The notes: a model not told the origin generated them from the sequence alone. A stretch of DNA of 64,000 bases from Geotalea toluenoxydans JCM 15764 (GCF_001311985.1 NZ_BBCJ01000006.1:95787-159786), one strand, 5' to 3'; counted from the first letter of the stretch, positions 9,561 through 19,315 are shown. Made by a program: numbers and translations.

Positions 9561-9896
9561 ATGATGAAATTCCGCATTCTCGCTTTACTGGTATTTGTGC
9601 TGAGCTGCAGCCAACTTGAGGCATCCGCACTGGAACCTGCCGACAGCACTATCAAGCAACCGCAGGTCAAGATGCAGTTGGAGGAGTTGCAGGATGCTCT
9701 GCTGGCGGACAAGGAAATAGTCGCCCTGATACTCATGCTTAAGGACAACCCGGAAGTGCAGGCACTTCTTCAGGATCCTGATGTGGTGACAGCAGTTACC
9801 AATGGGGACATCGACGCACTGACCGGAAACCCTCGATTCCTTGAGATCCTCAATAACCCCCAGGTCCAGGAGATACAGAAACGGGTCAAACAATGA
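9561..9896 (+). CDS. Small exported protein with DP/NP repeats
   Basis: A 111-residue protein with a signal peptide ending near LEASA. The mature part is helical and acidic. It has repeated N/D-P starts spaced along it (DNPEVQALLQ, DPDVVTAV, NPRFLEIL, NPQVQEIQ), resembling STI1-type helical repeats in which short helices follow Asn/Asp-Pro. Its TGA overlaps the ATG of the next gene by ATGA, so the two are probably co-translated. No enzymatic residues are seen and the function is unknown. Confidence 0.65.
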   Translation: MMKFRILALLVFVLSCSQLEASALEPADSTIKQPQVKMQLEELQDALLADKEIVALILMLKDNPEVQALLQDPDVVTAVTNGDIDALTGNPRFLEILNNPQVQEIQKRVKQ

Positions 9897-10667
9897 AGCC
9901 GGCTGAAGATTTCAAATTGTTTGATGCCCACTTTCACATCATTGACGGCCGATTTCCTCTGGTTCCGAACCAGGGCTACCTGCCGAGATGTTCACCTGCG
10001 AGGACTATCTTGCCAGGATGAAGGGGTACCGGCTTGCCGGGGGTGCCGTAGTCTCCGGCTCCTTTCAGGCATACGACCAGAGCTACCTGATCGACGCCCT
10101 GAAAAACCTGGGGCCCGGCTTTGTAGGTGTGACCCAGTTGCCGGCTTCAGCCTCCGATGAGGAGCTGCTGCGTTTGAACGGGGCAGGAGTCCGCGCCGTA
10201 AGGTTCAATCTGAAACGGGGGGGATCGGAGGATATCCGGCACCTGGAAAAGTTTGCGCGGCGGGTATACGATCTGGCAAGGTGGCATGTGGAGCTGTACG
10301 TGGATGCCGTGAGCTGGGGGACCTGTATGAGACGCTGGTCGGCCTGCCTGCTGTCAGCATCGATCACCTGGGGCTGTCAGGTGACGGTTTTCCCGTGCTC
10401 CTCAAGCTGGCAGAACGGGGGGTACGGGTGAAGGCGACAGGCTTCGGCCGGGTTGATTTTCATGTGCCGACGGCCCTCATGGAACTATACGAGGCAAATC
10501 CGCAGACATTGATGTTCGGCACCGATCTTCCATCCACCAGGGCACCAAAGCCATATTCGGATCAGGATTTCAGGTTGGTGGTGGAAACGCTGGGGGAAGA
10601 AAAAGCCCATCGAGTCCTATGGCAAAATGCCGCTGCTTTTTACGGTTTGATCCAGGAACAGTTCTGA
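9893..10667 (+). CDS. Amidohydrolase-family metal-dependent hydrolase, frameshifted
   Basis: TIM-barrel hydrolase of the amidohydrolase-2 type. The conserved metal-site start FDAHFHI lies at residues 10-16. Later come VRAVRFNLKRGG, ELYVDA, SIDHLG and FGTDLPSTR, the usual His and Asp metal or base positions. Three successive frames are needed, with breaks near 9980 and 10308, so two bases seem lost; together they give about 258 residues, a normal length. Start ATG 9893 overlaps the preceding stop. The substrate is unknown; lactone and carboxylic-ester hydrolases are the nearest relatives. Confidence 0.7.
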
Positions 10668-10715
10668 CAGGGGACCCCCTTCAAAAGGGTGCACAGAACC
10701 ATCGGCAGATACTTC

Positions 10716-11461
10716 TTACCAGTTGTAGTCCTTGATAAATTTCAGCAATTGTTCCACCTCCGGCTTTGGCTGTCCCTTGGTGACGACAATAATCTCCGAC
10801 CTGACAGGAACGGTTTTCGGATTCCTGGTGTTGGCACTGGCAAATCCCTGTGGATCGATACCGATAGCCCCTGATGTCCGTGATATTCTGTCCCTGATCT
10901 CGTAGTAGTCGAAAGCTTCCACTGCAGACTCCGTCACCGGTCTGCCATCCATCACCTTCTTCATGAAGAGCTCATTCTGCCCCGGGTGGATACTCCCCAG
11001 ACCACTACGATCTGCTGGTTGTCTCCACCAACCTGCTTCCAATTTCGCACCTTTCCCGAAAAAATGTCCTGAAGCTGCTTTTTGCTTAGGCCCGCAACCT
11101 TGTTGGATTTATGGACAAAGACCAGCACATTGCTTTTGCCCACATTCCGTACGGTGAAAAGCCCCGAATCGATGATGACGCCATTCCTTGCCGCCCCCTT
11201 GACCATAGAAGAAAAAGGTAAGGGAGAGGCGACAATGTCCGCCGAACCGTTGTTGAGCTCAATAAGCCCCTGAACCGGAGTTGTAGTATTTATTGCCAAA
11301 TGGATCCCGGTTTCGCGTTCAAAGTTGTCCTGGATGGAACCAAATATCTGCTTGCACGATGCTCCCCCACCCCCTATTTTTATCTCCCTCGGAGCTTCGG
11401 CAAAGGCAGTGGAACAGAACAGCCATGCCAGCGTGCACATCACCAGGTTTAATATCTTCAT
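10716..11461 (-). CDS. Phosphate-type periplasmic binding protein, frameshifted
   Basis: PstS-like solute-binding protein with signal peptide (CTLAWLFCSTAFA). It has the early IKIGGGGASCKQIF strand, SADIVASPLPF, GLSKKQLQDIFSGKVRNWKQVGG and the later AIGIDPQGFA region, typical of PBP-like domain proteins that bind phosphate or related oxyanions. The frame breaks near 10985, where GGGG probably lost a G; the C-terminal half continues one frame over to 10716. No permease or ATPase genes are adjacent, so it may act as a sensor or an orphan binding protein. Confidence 0.7.
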
Positions 11462-11672
11462 TGATGCCTCCTCTTACCTATCCTATCGGTATACCGACGG
11501 AAAGCTTGAAGCTACACCCTTTTAATGAGAGATGCAAGTATTGGATTGCGCAGGTCAAGTTGTTGCTGTCGTGTGGTCAACACCCACACCGGCCCTTCCG
11601 GCAACAAATTCATTCTTGCAAATGGTGCGGCTATCTTTTACCATCCCTCCACTACATACCCGGAGCGTTCAA

Positions 11673-12249
11673 ATGGATCTCAGCGTTTTTATCAGCACCT
11701 TTGGCATAATTTTCCTTGCAGAGTTAGGGGACAAGACGCAACTTACCGCCATGGCACTGGCGACCAAATATCCCTGGAAAAGGATCTTCATCGGCATAGC
11801 TGCAGCCTTTGCCGTGCTTAATATAGGTGCGGTCGTCATCGGCCAGATATTGTTCTCTTTCCTTCCCCTGTTCTGGATCAAGATGGTTTCAGGCATCCTC
11901 TTCCTTTTCTTCGGCATCACCACCCTGAAGTCGGCCGGGTTTTCCCAGGAGGAAGAAGAGTCGGAAGAAAAGCAGTTGAAGTCAAAGGGACCGGTCGCAA
12001 CCTCGTTTATCATGATTCTGCTGGCTGAGTTGGGTGACAAGACACAGTTGGTAACCACCAGCCTCTCTGCCCAGCATGATTCCACGCTGTCTGTTTTTGC
12101 CGGATCAACACTGGCCTTGTGGATTGTTTCCCTGCTGTATATTCGTCGGTAAGCAACTTACCCGTTTTGTCCCTCTTTCCACCATTCACAGGGGAGCCGG
12201 CTGCCTTTTTCTTATCTTCGGCATCGCCATTCTCTACCAGGCATTCTGA
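11673..12249 (+). CDS. UPF0016/GDT1-family cation transporter, frameshifted
   Basis: Six-helix inner-membrane protein of the UPF0016 (TMEM165/GDT1) family, members of which export manganese or exchange calcium. The diagnostic ELGDKTQL motif appears twice, near residues 16 and 121, once per half. A charged cytoplasmic linker (EEEESEEKQLKSK) separates the halves. The open frame stops at 12152, but the last helix and the QAF end continue in the next frame to TGA 12247-12249, so a base is lost near 12138. ATG 11673 has CGGAG upstream. No manganese riboswitch was recognised before it. Confidence 0.8.
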
Positions 12250-12358
12250 TCCGGTACCTTTGACTCCTCCTCAAGACACTGGTAAATTTTAACGCCATTT
12301 GCAATTTGGCCGCTGACAGCTTACAATTTTCGAGAAATCCATTTTCTCCGGCAAGTGA

Positions 12359-13213
12359 ATGTCCGATAAGCACATAGAAAAGATATTCCTTTATCTACTG
12401 GCAATATCCCTCCTCCTCCACGTGGCGGTATTCGCATTCTTTATCCTATTCCCCCAGGAGAAGAAACCCCGGAAGCAGGAACCGTACATGGTCGAGTTGC
12501 GGGACCTGCCGGAGGTGAAGGCACCGCCCCCTCGGGAGCAAAAAAAGACAAGCAGACTGGCGGAAAAGCAGAGACGGGTGCCGAAAGAGATTGCACCTAA
12601 AGGTGAGCGGGAAGTAGAGCGGCTGGCGCCGCCGGTACAGCCACCAGTGGCGAAACCGGGGCAACAGGCGAGAAGAGAGGAGATAAGAATACCGCAACGG
12701 CAGGAGCGCGGCACCATACCCCGTGAGGAAGCCCCACGGGGAGAAAGCGTCTTTAAACCAAACCGGCAGGAGCAGCCGTCCCTGGCCAAGCTTTTTCCAA
12801 GCTCCGGCAAAATGGCCAAAATAGAAGAAAGCTACCGCAAAAAATATGGGCACGAGGTGGAGGACGGCGAGGCTTCTTTTCTTAACACCGATGATATTTT
12901 GTTCGGGTCATTCCTGCGCCGGTTCGAGACGGCAGTTTACGGGGTATGGCGTTATCCTCAGGAAGCGGCGCGACAAGGCTTACAGGGCGTAACGCCGGTG
13001 AGGATCACCTTCAACAGAAAGGGCGAAGTGGTTGATGTCAAACTGCTGGAGAGCTCGGGGAGCAGGATTCTTGATGAAGAGGTCCTGAGGACTTTGCGTG
13101 AAATCGGCCGGATTGGTTCATTCCCCCGCGGCTATACGAAAGACACCTTCAAGCTGATAGCGTTTTTCCAGTACATCAACAGCAGCAGCGGCATCAGAGG
13201 ATCACTTCGCTGA
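12359..13213 (+). CDS. tonB: TonB-family protein
   Basis: A 284-residue energy-transducing protein. It has one N-terminal membrane anchor (residues 9-30), a Pro/Lys/Arg/Glu-rich periplasm-spanning linker (about 35-140) and a C-terminal TonB domain (about 180-275) with WRYPQEAARQGLQG, VRITFNRKGEVVDVKLLESSG and RTLREIG. It would couple the proton-motive force to outer-membrane receptors. No ExbB/ExbD genes are next to it, so those must be elsewhere. Its stop codon is directly abutted by the end of galU on the other strand. Confidence 0.85.
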   Translation: MSDKHIEKIFLYLLAISLLLHVAVFAFFILFPQEKKPRKQEPYMVELRDLPEVKAPPPREQKKTSRLAEKQRRVPKEIAPKGEREVERLAPPVQPPVAKPGQQARREEIRIPQRQERGTIPREEAPRGESVFKPNRQEQPSLAKLFPSSGKMAKIEESYRKKYGHEVEDGEASFLNTDDILFGSFLRRFETAVYGVWRYPQEAARQGLQGVTPVRITFNRKGEVVDVKLLESSGSRILDEEVLRTLREIGRIGSFPRGYTKDTFKLIAFFQYINSSSGIRGSLR

Positions 13214-14088
13214 TCAGCGTTTGATGCAGTCCAGCCGTTCCCGCAGAAACCTCTCGAAGTCGCCGTTGAACTCCTCCCGCTTCAGAGCCATATCCACCGT
13301 GGCCTTGAGAAAGCCCAGCTTGTCGCCACAGTCATGGCGGATGCCTTCGAAACGGCAGCCGTAAATAGCTTCATCCTTTGCCAGTTTCTTTATGGCATCG
13401 GTAAGCTGAATCTCTCCCCCTTGCCCGGCTCCTGTTTTTCAAGAATGGGGAAGATATCCGGGGTGAGGATATAGCGGCCGATAATCGCCAGATCGGACGG
13501 GGCATCCTCCTGCTTCGGCTTTTCCACCATATCCACCACCTCATAGATCCGGTCCGAGATAGTATTGGCGGCGACACAGCCATAGGAAGAGATATTCTCC
13601 AAGGGCACCTGTTCCAGCGCCAGGACCGGCCCGCGATACTTGCGGTAGACCTCCAGCAGTTGTCCCAGACATGGTTTTTTGCCGTCGATGATGTCATCGC
13701 CCAGTAGAACGGCAAAGGGTTCATTGCCGATGAATTCCTTGGCGCAGAGGATGGCATGGCCAAGACCAAGTGCCTGTTTCTGCCGCACGTAGAAGATATT
13801 CATCATCTCGGCAATATCCCTGATCTGGCTCAGCTCAGCGTCCTTCCCCTTGTCGTACAGCAGTGATTCCAGCTCGAAAGAGATGTCGAAATGGTCCTCA
13901 ATGGCCCGCTTGCTCCTGCCGGTGACGAAGAGGATCTGCTCGATGCCCGAGGCAACGGCCTCTTCAACCACATACTGCACAAGAGGCTTGTCTATCAGGG
14001 GCAGCATCTCTTTGGGGGTCGACTTTGTTGCGGGAAGGAACCTGGTGCCAAGGCCGGCAACGGGAAATATTGCTTTTTTCACCTGCAT
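13214..14088 (-). CDS. galU: UTP-glucose-1-phosphate uridylyltransferase, frameshifted
   Basis: Makes UDP-glucose from UTP and glucose-1-phosphate for envelope polysaccharides. The N-terminal nucleotide site is AGLGTRFLPATKSTPKEMLP. LIDKPLVQYVVEEA, LGLGHAILCAK and LGDDIIDG follow. The frame breaks near 13420, where GGGGG has lost one G; the continuation GEIQLTDAIKKLA runs to TGA 13214-13216, giving about 291 residues as usual. It ends back to back with tonB without a spacer. Confidence 0.88.
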
Positions 14089-14116
14089 GATTCAGCTCCT
14101 GGATAGATGTTTTTTC

Positions 14117-14142
14117 TTCACTCTTCACTCTTCACTCTTCAC
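14117..14142. repeat. Heptanucleotide repeat (TTCACTC)n at the metF stop
   Basis: Three and a half copies of TTCACTC. In the sense of metF the units read GTGAAGA, the array encodes the last residues (VKSEE) and supplies the TGA. Confidence 0.85.
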
Positions 14143-15003
14143 CGACTCCAGGATTTCAGGAATCAGGTCTTCTCTCCCCATGGCCATAATGTGCAGCCCA
14201 TGGCAATGGGGTTTGCAGGCAGCGGCAAGCCTTTTGGCAATGTCGACACCGGCTGCCAGCGGATCTGTCGCTTTTTCCAGTTCTTCTATCAATGCCGCCG
14301 GCACTTTCAGGCCGGGGATATTGTTAGTGACATATCTTGCCATGCCCGCCGATTTAAGAAGCAGGATGCCGGCTATGACCTTCACCTGAAGCGGTTTTAT
14401 CGCCTCAGCGAAAAGGGCGAGGCGCTCCGGGTCGAAAATGGCCTGGGTCTGAAAAAAGCTTGCTCCTGCCGTCACCTTCTTCTCAAGCTTGAAGGTGGTA
14501 AGTTCAAAAGGTTCGGCTTCGGGGGCTGCGGCCGCACCGACAAAAAAAGACGGTAAACCTGTGATGCTCTTCCCTGCCAGATCCATCCCTTCACCGAGCC
14601 CCCTTATGGCCTGTAGCAGCTGGACCGAATCAAGATCGAAGACCGGTTTGCCTGCACGGTGGTCCCCGAAAGAGATGTGATCTCCGGACAGTGCCAAGAC
14701 ATTGTTTATGCCCAGCGCTGCCGCACCAAGCAGGTCGCTCTGCAGGGCCAGCCGGTTTCTGTCGCGACAGGTAATCTGATAGATCGGCTCAATCCCTTCC
14801 CGCACCAGGAGAGCAGCTGCAGCCAGGGGGGAAATTCGCATTGTCGCCCCCTGGTTGTCGGTGACATTGACAGCATCCACCAACGGTGCCAGCTTTCGAG
14901 CCTTTTCCAGAAATTCGCTGCAGTCGCATCCTTTGGGAGGACAGACCTCAGCAGTCAGGACAAAGCTGCCTCTCATGAGTTTTTGCTGCAGTCGGGAGGT
15001 CAT
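14125..15003 (-). CDS. metF: Methylenetetrahydrofolate reductase
   Basis: A 292-residue flavin TIM-barrel enzyme reducing methylene-THF to methyl-THF. Family segments are LTAEVCPPKG, VDAVNVTDNQGATMRIS, YQITCRDRNRLALQSDLLGA, VLALSGDH and the GASFFQTQAIFD strand. Its ATG (15003) overlaps the stop of metV by ATGA, so it is translationally coupled. That gene order matches the MetV-MetF type of reductase found in anaerobes, where MetV is required for the physiological electron donor. The C-terminus is encoded by a heptamer repeat. Confidence 0.88.
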   Translation of the reverse strand: MTSRLQQKLMRGSFVLTAEVCPPKGCDCSEFLEKARKLAPLVDAVNVTDNQGATMRISPLAAAALLVREGIEPIYQITCRDRNRLALQSDLLGAAALGINNVLALSGDHISFGDHRAGKPVFDLDSVQLLQAIRGLGEGMDLAGKSITGLPSFFVGAAAAPEAEPFELTTFKLEKKVTAGASFFQTQAIFDPERLALFAEAIKPLQVKVIAGILLLKSAGMARYVTNNIPGLKVPAALIEELEKATDPLAAGVDIAKRLAAACKPHCHGLHIMAMGREDLIPEILESVKSEE

Positions 15004-15659
15004 CGGGGAATTTCTTTCTCCAGCTTCAGGGTTCCCGGCTTGAGCATTCCGGAATAATCCTTCTGAGAAACGGTTTTTTTCAGCTTATCCAATGCATCCC
15101 TGGCCTTGAGGCGCTCGTAGATCTGGGACCAGACGCACTCCCTTTCCTTGTCCGTCTCACACCGGCCGTTGTCCATGCCACCGCAAGGTCCATTCAAAAG
15201 TCCCTTGGGGCAGACGGTTACCGGACAGATGCAGCCGGTTTCAGTGAGGATACAGTCGCCGCAGAGGGAGCATTTCTGTTCGAAGTGTCCGAAACGGCGG
15301 ATGTTACCGAGGAAAAGGGTATTCAGACCGGCAACCGTTTTCTTTGGGGTACTTGCCGAAACAGACTGGATGCCGGCACCGCAGGCCAGTACCAGCAGCG
15401 CATCCGCCTCGTCCACCATCTCCTTCTTGGCGCGCAGGTCCCGGCCTGACCGCAGCATGTGGCAGGCCTCGTCGATGACCACCGATCCGGTCACCTCCTT
15501 GCCGGCGGCAGTCAACGTATCCTGCATCTGCCAAATCTCTTCCTCGCCCCCCGCCTTGCAGACAGTGGCGCACTTTGCGCAGCCAATGAGAAAAATTTTA
15601 CCATCATCGGCGAGAACGGCAAGGATTTCATCTATTGGTTTTTGTTTGCTGACTATCAT
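15000..15659 (-). CDS. metV: MetV, zinc/Fe-S partner of methylene-THF reductase
   Basis: About 219 residues, in the cytoplasm. FLIGCAKCATVCKAGG at the N-terminus, DEACHMLRSGRD in the middle and a Cys-rich end (CSLCGDC, TGCICPVTVCPKGLLNGPCGG) give the cysteine pattern of MetV, which supports MetF in Wood-Ljungdahl-type organisms. ATG 15659 begins the conserved sequence. A longer open frame upstream is repeat sequence (15671-15693) and lacks homology. No clear ribosome site is seen before 15659, which is unusual. Confidence 0.8.
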   Translation of the reverse strand: MIVSKQKPIDEILAVLADDGKIFLIGCAKCATVCKAGGEEEIWQMQDTLTAAGKEVTGSVVIDEACHMLRSGRDLRAKKEMVDEADALLVLACGAGIQSVSASTPKKTVAGLNTLFLGNIRRFGHFEQKCSLCGDCILTETGCICPVTVCPKGLLNGPCGGMDNGRCETDKERECVWSQIYERLKARDALDKLKKTVSQKDYSGMLKPGTLKLEKEIPR

Positions 15660-15670
15660 ATTTTTAAAAG

Positions 15671-15693
15671 CGGTCGGTGGTCGGCAGTCGGCG
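15671..15693. repeat. Heptanucleotide repeat (NNGTCGG)3
   Basis: Units CGGTCGG, TGGTCGG and CAGTCGG followed by CGG sit between folD and metV. This is the same 7-base period as the arrays at 8024, 14117 and 39985, but without an internal TGA. Confidence 0.7.
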
Positions 15694-15736
15694 GTTTGAA
15701 GTTTTTCACCACCGACTGCGACCTCCGTCCGCATCA

Positions 15737-16579
15737 TTACCGTCTTTTCGCCGATTGGAGTGTATTGTAAAGGAGCATGGTAATAGTCATCGGCCCGACC
15801 CCACCGGGAACCGGGGTGATGGCAGCAGCGCGGGCAGAAGCTGCCTCAAACTCAACATCGCCGACCAGCTTCTTTTCACCGACGCGATTCACCCCCACAT
15901 CGATGACCACCGCCCCTTTCTTGATCCAGGCACCCTTTATCATTTCGGGCTGGCCGACGGCGGCGATTACCACATCGGCCATGGCCACTTTGGCTGCCAA
16001 GTCACGTGTTTTGGAGTGGCAGAGGGTTACCGTGGCATTCTGTTGCAGACACATGAAGGCAACCGGCTTGCCGACGATGTTGGAGCGGCCGACAACGACC
16101 ACCTCCTTGCCGGCAAGATCGACCCCCGCCTCCTTGAGCATGACCATGACTCCATAAGGTGTACAGGGCTGAAAAAGAGGCTTGCCGATGACCAGCCTGC
16201 CCACATTGTAGGGGTGGAACCCATCGGCGTCCTTTTCCGGGGAGATTGCCTCCAGCACCTTTTCCGTGTTTATCTGCTTCGGCAGCGGAAGCTGGACGAG
16301 AATGCCATGTATCTTCCGGTCCTTGTTCAACTTGTTAATCAGTTGCAAAAGCTCTTCTTCTGTCGTCTCCGCAGGAAGTTTGTATTCGTCGGAAAAGATA
16401 CCCACATCCTTGCACGCCTTTTCCTTCATGCTGACATAAACCTTGCTTGCCGGATCTTCGCCCACAAGCACCACGGCAAGACCCGGCGTTATGCCCTGAG
16501 TGGCCAGTTTCGCCACCTCTGCGGTAATTTCACCGCGAATTTTTGCCGCAATTGCTTTGCCGTCTATTATTTTCGCCAT
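15737..16579 (-). CDS. folD: Methylene-THF dehydrogenase / methenyl-THF cyclohydrolase
   Basis: A 280-residue bifunctional Fol[18 protein letters not shown] carries the catalytic Tyr/Lys region, and [36 protein letters not shown] (nucleotide site) and [15 protein letters not shown] close the fold. A good AAGGAG precedes the ATG. It leads the folD-metV-metF unit, so methenyl-, methylene- and methyl-THF interconversion are encoded together. Confidence 0.94.
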   Translation of the reverse strand: MAKIIDGKAIAAKIRGEITAEVAKLATQGITPGLAVVLVGEDPASKVYVSMKEKACKDVGIFSDEYKLPAETTEEELLQLINKLNKDRKIHGILVQLPLPKQINTEKVLEAISPEKDADGFHPYNVGRLVIGKPLFQPCTPYGVMVMLKEAGVDLAGKEVVVVGRSNIVGKPVAFMCLQQNATVTLCHSKTRDLAAKVAMADVVIAAVGQPEMIKGAWIKKGAVVIDVGVNRVGEKKLVGDVEFEAASARAAAITPVPGGVGPMTITMLLYNTLQSAKRR

Positions 16580-16672
16580 AAAGATAAGCTCCTTTTAACC
16601 ATTTGTAGAAACTAGAAATAATAAGTAACAGCGGGACCTTTGTAAAGTATTTTCCTGGGAAATCCGGGCAAA

Positions 16673-16698
16673 AAAATCCCCCGTCGCCGGAGGATTTT
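16673..16698 (-). terminator. Intrinsic terminator after the FmdB-like gene
   Basis: On the minus strand AAAATCCTCCG and CGGGGGATTTT pair around a GCGA tetraloop, and the right arm runs into T. It separates the FmdB-like gene from folD. Confidence 0.8.
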
Positions 16699-16736
16699 CC
16701 CTGCTCCTTGCGGAGCTGCAGTCTTTTGGGATGTTG

Positions 16737-16984
16737 CTATGCAGCGGCAGACGGACATCCGGCGCAGCTGCCACCCGAAGGCAAGTCGGGGCATCGGAAC
16801 TTTTGCTACTGCTGTACCCATCGTTGTACCATCCGCCCCCCTTGAGGGAGAAACCTGCCTGGGAAATCAGCTTCTGTACAGGTCCACCACAGCTGGGACA
16901 TTCATTGGCAGGGGCATCCGAGAACTTCTGGCGCAATTCGAACTTATTTCCGCAATTGTCGCATGCATATTCGTAGAGTGGCAT
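16737..16984 (-). CDS. FmdB-family zinc ribbon protein, frameshifted
   Basis: An 82-residue putative regulatory protein. YEYACDNCGNKFE and CPSCGG give the CxxC...CxxC zinc ribbon, followed by the usual GFSLKGGGWYNDGY tail. The uninterrupted frame continues to 16595 with unrelated residues. Restoring one C near 16776 gives CPSGGSCAGCPSAAA and a stop at 16737, the normal family ending. The function in this genome is unknown. Confidence 0.8.
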
Positions 16985-17054
16985 TTTCCAACTACCTCCT
17001 TTTTCTCATGAATCACAGTAGCTAATATAGGTATTTGCAGTTAGTTTTGTCAAG

Positions 17055-17518
17055 TCAAGTTGTCATTTTTTCAGTCATGGCAAAGAGCAGACGCGAACGG
17101 TAGATGATGCCGACGACCCGGCTTCCCTTGACCACCGGCAGACGCTGAAACCGGTGCTTGACGAAGAGTTCGGCGATATCGGCAACGTGGGCGTCCTCGG
17201 TGACGGAGATTGCCTGACGTTCCATGATCTCCGAAACCGGCAGCCCCTTTATCATGTCGCAGCGTTCGGAAAAAAAAGAATCATCAAGTTTTGCCGCCGA
17301 TGTCACGCCGGTCATGTCCCCGATAAGGCCGTGATGACGCTGAGAGGGGTGAGGATGCCTGCAAGACCGCCACGTTCGGATAGCACCACAAGACCGGGAG
17401 CGGCATTGATGAAGCTCTCGTCACCATAGTTATCCTTCAGCATCTGCACCGCTTGTGCGACTGTGGCCTTGGTGGTAATGACCGGAACATCCGAAACCAT
17501 TATATCTCTGGCTTTCAT
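17055..17518 (-). CDS. CBS-pair protein, frameshifted
   Basis: Two CBS motifs make a likely adenosyl-ligand sensing module of about 154 residues. The first, from MKARDIMVSDVPVITT, lies in one frame and ends at 17312; the second, VSEIMERQAISVTEDAHVADIAE...RLPVVKG, lies in the next frame. The junction has GGGG where one more G would join them. The alternative, two separate one-CBS proteins overlapping by ATGA, is possible but unusual. ATG 17518 has AGGAGG four bases upstream. Confidence 0.75.
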
Positions 17519-17538
17519 ATATCCTCCTGCACTGCAAA

Positions 17539-17847
17539 TCATTTTACCAGAGAAAGAACGGTATTCCTTGAGACACCTTCGACCCTGATGGTCTTGTGCC
17601 GGGATTTCGCCCCAGAGGTCAGGGCCAAATGGGATTTTGCCACGCCGAGAGCCTTGGCCAAAAGCTCTATGCAGAGCTTGTTGGCCGCGTCATCGACCGG
17701 CGGTGCGGTGAGGCGGAGCCTGAGTTCGTCTCCCTGAACGCCGCAGATCTCATTGCGAGAAGCACGGGGTTGGACGTGAACGGTGAAAATCACCCCATCA
17801 GCGGTTTCAGTTACCTTGAGACTGCCTGTGTCGCCGTCATTCTTCAT
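17539..17847 (-). CDS. yggU: YggU family protein (DUF167)
   Basis: A 102-residue small conserved protein with FTVHVQPRASRNEI, LRLRLTAPPVDDAAN and SGAKSRHKTIRV, the DUF167 signature. Function is unknown. ATG 17847 overlaps the corrected stop of divIVA by eleven bases, and the yggT-divIVA-yggU order is common in bacteria. Confidence 0.88.
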   Translation of the reverse strand: MKNDGDTGSLKVTETADGVIFTVHVQPRASRNEICGVQGDELRLRLTAPPVDDAANKLCIELLAKALGVAKSHLALTSGAKSRHKTIRVEGVSRNTVLSLVK

Positions 17848-18285
17848 TGAAGGAGAGCATTTTGTAGTGGGCATCGAGAAGAGACTTCAAGGAAGTTTCA
17901 AACTGCACTTTCTCCCTGCGCAGTCCTGGATCTGGCTGGTCAGTTCCACCAGTTTCTGTTCTGCAGCGGCAATAATTCTTTCGCCCTTCAACTCGGCTTC
18001 AGAAACAAGCAAAGTAGCCTCTTTACGGGCATTGGCCTTCATATCTTCAGCTATGTTCTGGGCAGCAAGCACTGCATCGCGAAGCTTCGTTTCCTGGCCT
18101 TCCATGGCTGCCATGGCTGCACTGTTGCGATTCAGCTGCTCCTTGAGCTCGTTATTTTCCCGAAGAAGCCCTTCCATCTCCTGGGCTACCATCTGCAGAA
18201 AGGCATCCACATCCTCCGGGTCGAGGCCACCGATCATTTTCCCCTTGAACTGTTGCTGCTGGATGTCTATGGGAGTTATTTTCAC
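17837..18285 (-). CDS. DivIVA-domain protein, frameshifted
   Basis: A coiled-coil protein of about 149 residues. The DivIVA start MKITPIDIQQQQFKGKMIGGL is followed by DVDAFLQMVAQEMEGLLREN and a long heptad helix. The open frame stops at 17887, but one frame over it continues LRREKVQFETSLKSLLDAH to TGA 17837-17839. A base is lost near 17928. In Deltaproteobacteria such proteins may organise cell poles or division; no direct evidence is seen here. Two bases separate it from yggT. Confidence 0.8.
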
Positions 18286-18287
18286 AG

Positions 18288-18599
18288 TTATGCCCCCACG
18301 GCGAACTTCAGCCTGTTTGCCAATTCAAAAATGGAATTGACCAGAAACTTTTGCAGGAAAAAGATAACAAGCAGTACGATCATAGGGGACAAGTCCAGCC
18401 CCCCCATGTCCGGGAGCATGCGCCGGACCCGGTAAAGTACCGGATCGGTTGCACGATAGAGAAAATTGACTATCGGATTGTATGGATCAGGATTGACCCA
18501 GGAAAGGATAGCCCTGGCAATTATGATGTACATGTAAATGTTGAGTGAGAACTCAAGGACATAGGCAATGGCATTGAGGAAATTGGCAATTATGAACAT
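18288..18599 (-). CDS. yggT: YggT family membrane protein
   Basis: A 103-residue inner-membrane protein with two to three hydrophobic stretches. The diagnostic RAILSWVNPDPYNPIVNFLY and TDPVLYRVRRMLP segments are present, followed by a last helix VLLVIFFLQKFL. Family members have been linked to osmotic tolerance and cell division. It is first in the yggT-divIVA-yggU run. Confidence 0.9.
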   Translation of the reverse strand: MFIIANFLNAIAYVLEFSLNIYMYIIIARAILSWVNPDPYNPIVNFLYRATDPVLYRVRRMLPDMGGLDLSPMIVLLVIFFLQKFLVNSIFELANRLKFAVGA

Positions 18600-18979
18600 C
18601 AGGCGCCCCTTTTTGCTTTAATAAAGCACAGAATTTTATACAGAAAAAGGAATAGCCTGTCAAGGACGGCAACCTGACAAATGCATGCCCGGAATGGAAT
18701 CATCATTCCTGAATGTATGGAATCATTACAGGTGGCAACCACCCCCTATTGCAGGCTTAACATACTGAAATGATTGCATTTTGACCGCATCGCCGCGAAT
18801 GAATGGAATTTCCGCCTGTACGATTTCTTTACAGCTCAAGGTGTTGCCGCAATAAAATTGTGGAAAACCAGGTAGTTGCACATTGGCATTTGAATTGCTC
18901 TCCTTTTTTCAATGGACAGCAAAAGTGCGTCCCATTGAGGAGTGCCCTTCGCGAAATATCCCATCAAGGAGCCGTTAAC
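18600..18979. other. Intergenic, no supported gene
   Basis: 380 bases between divergent yggT and the small exported protein. Only a short GGAATCATCATTCC-like inverted repeat near 18695 stands out. An open frame extending the downstream gene back to 18803 lacks coding character. Confidence 0.5.
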
Positions 18980-19315
18980 ATGAAAAAGACCGCCGCGTTT
19001 GCCTGTCTTTTCCTTTGCCTGATGCCGGCCTGGCTGAAGGCAGAGGAGCCTGCCCCTTCGACACAACCGAACTACACCCTGCAACCGTCCGCAGAGGAAG
19101 AAGATTGGCGTGACCGCCTCCTTTCGGAGGTGAATGTCAATGACGAAGAACTGGTGCAGATAGTGGGGCATGGCCTTGAGACTGCCATTCCCATTGGGGT
19201 CCTGTTCTCCGGCAAGCTGGAACTGGCGGCATCGAAAATAAAACTGTGGGACGAAGCAGACAAGGCATTACCGACAGCGGCAATTGTCTCCGGAGAATTA
19301 CTCTTTCCACCATAG
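18980..19315 (+). CDS. Small exported protein, unknown
   Basis: A 111-residue protein with a clear signal peptide (KKTAAFACLFLCLMPAWLKA) and an acidic mature part. A conserved-looking centre GHGLETAIPIGVLFSGKLELAASKIKLWDEAD precedes ATAAIVSGELLF-type hydrophobic residues. ATG 18980 has AAGGAG about nine bases upstream. Not recognised as a known family. It ends before a hairpin shared with the convergent lipoprotein gene. Confidence 0.6.
   Translation: MKKTAAFACLFLCLMPAWLKAEEPAPSTQPNYTLQPSAEEEDWRDRLLSEVNVNDEELVQIVGHGLETAIPIGVLFSGKLELAASKIKLWDEADKALPTAAIVSGELLFPP

Noticed and set aside
11462..11672. Manganese riboswitch before the UPF0016 gene
   Set aside because: The AGGGGAGTAGC hallmark and pairing elements seen at 37890 are absent here.
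8024..14142. CRISPR-like arrays
   Set aside because: Repeats are 7-base direct tandems without unique spacers.
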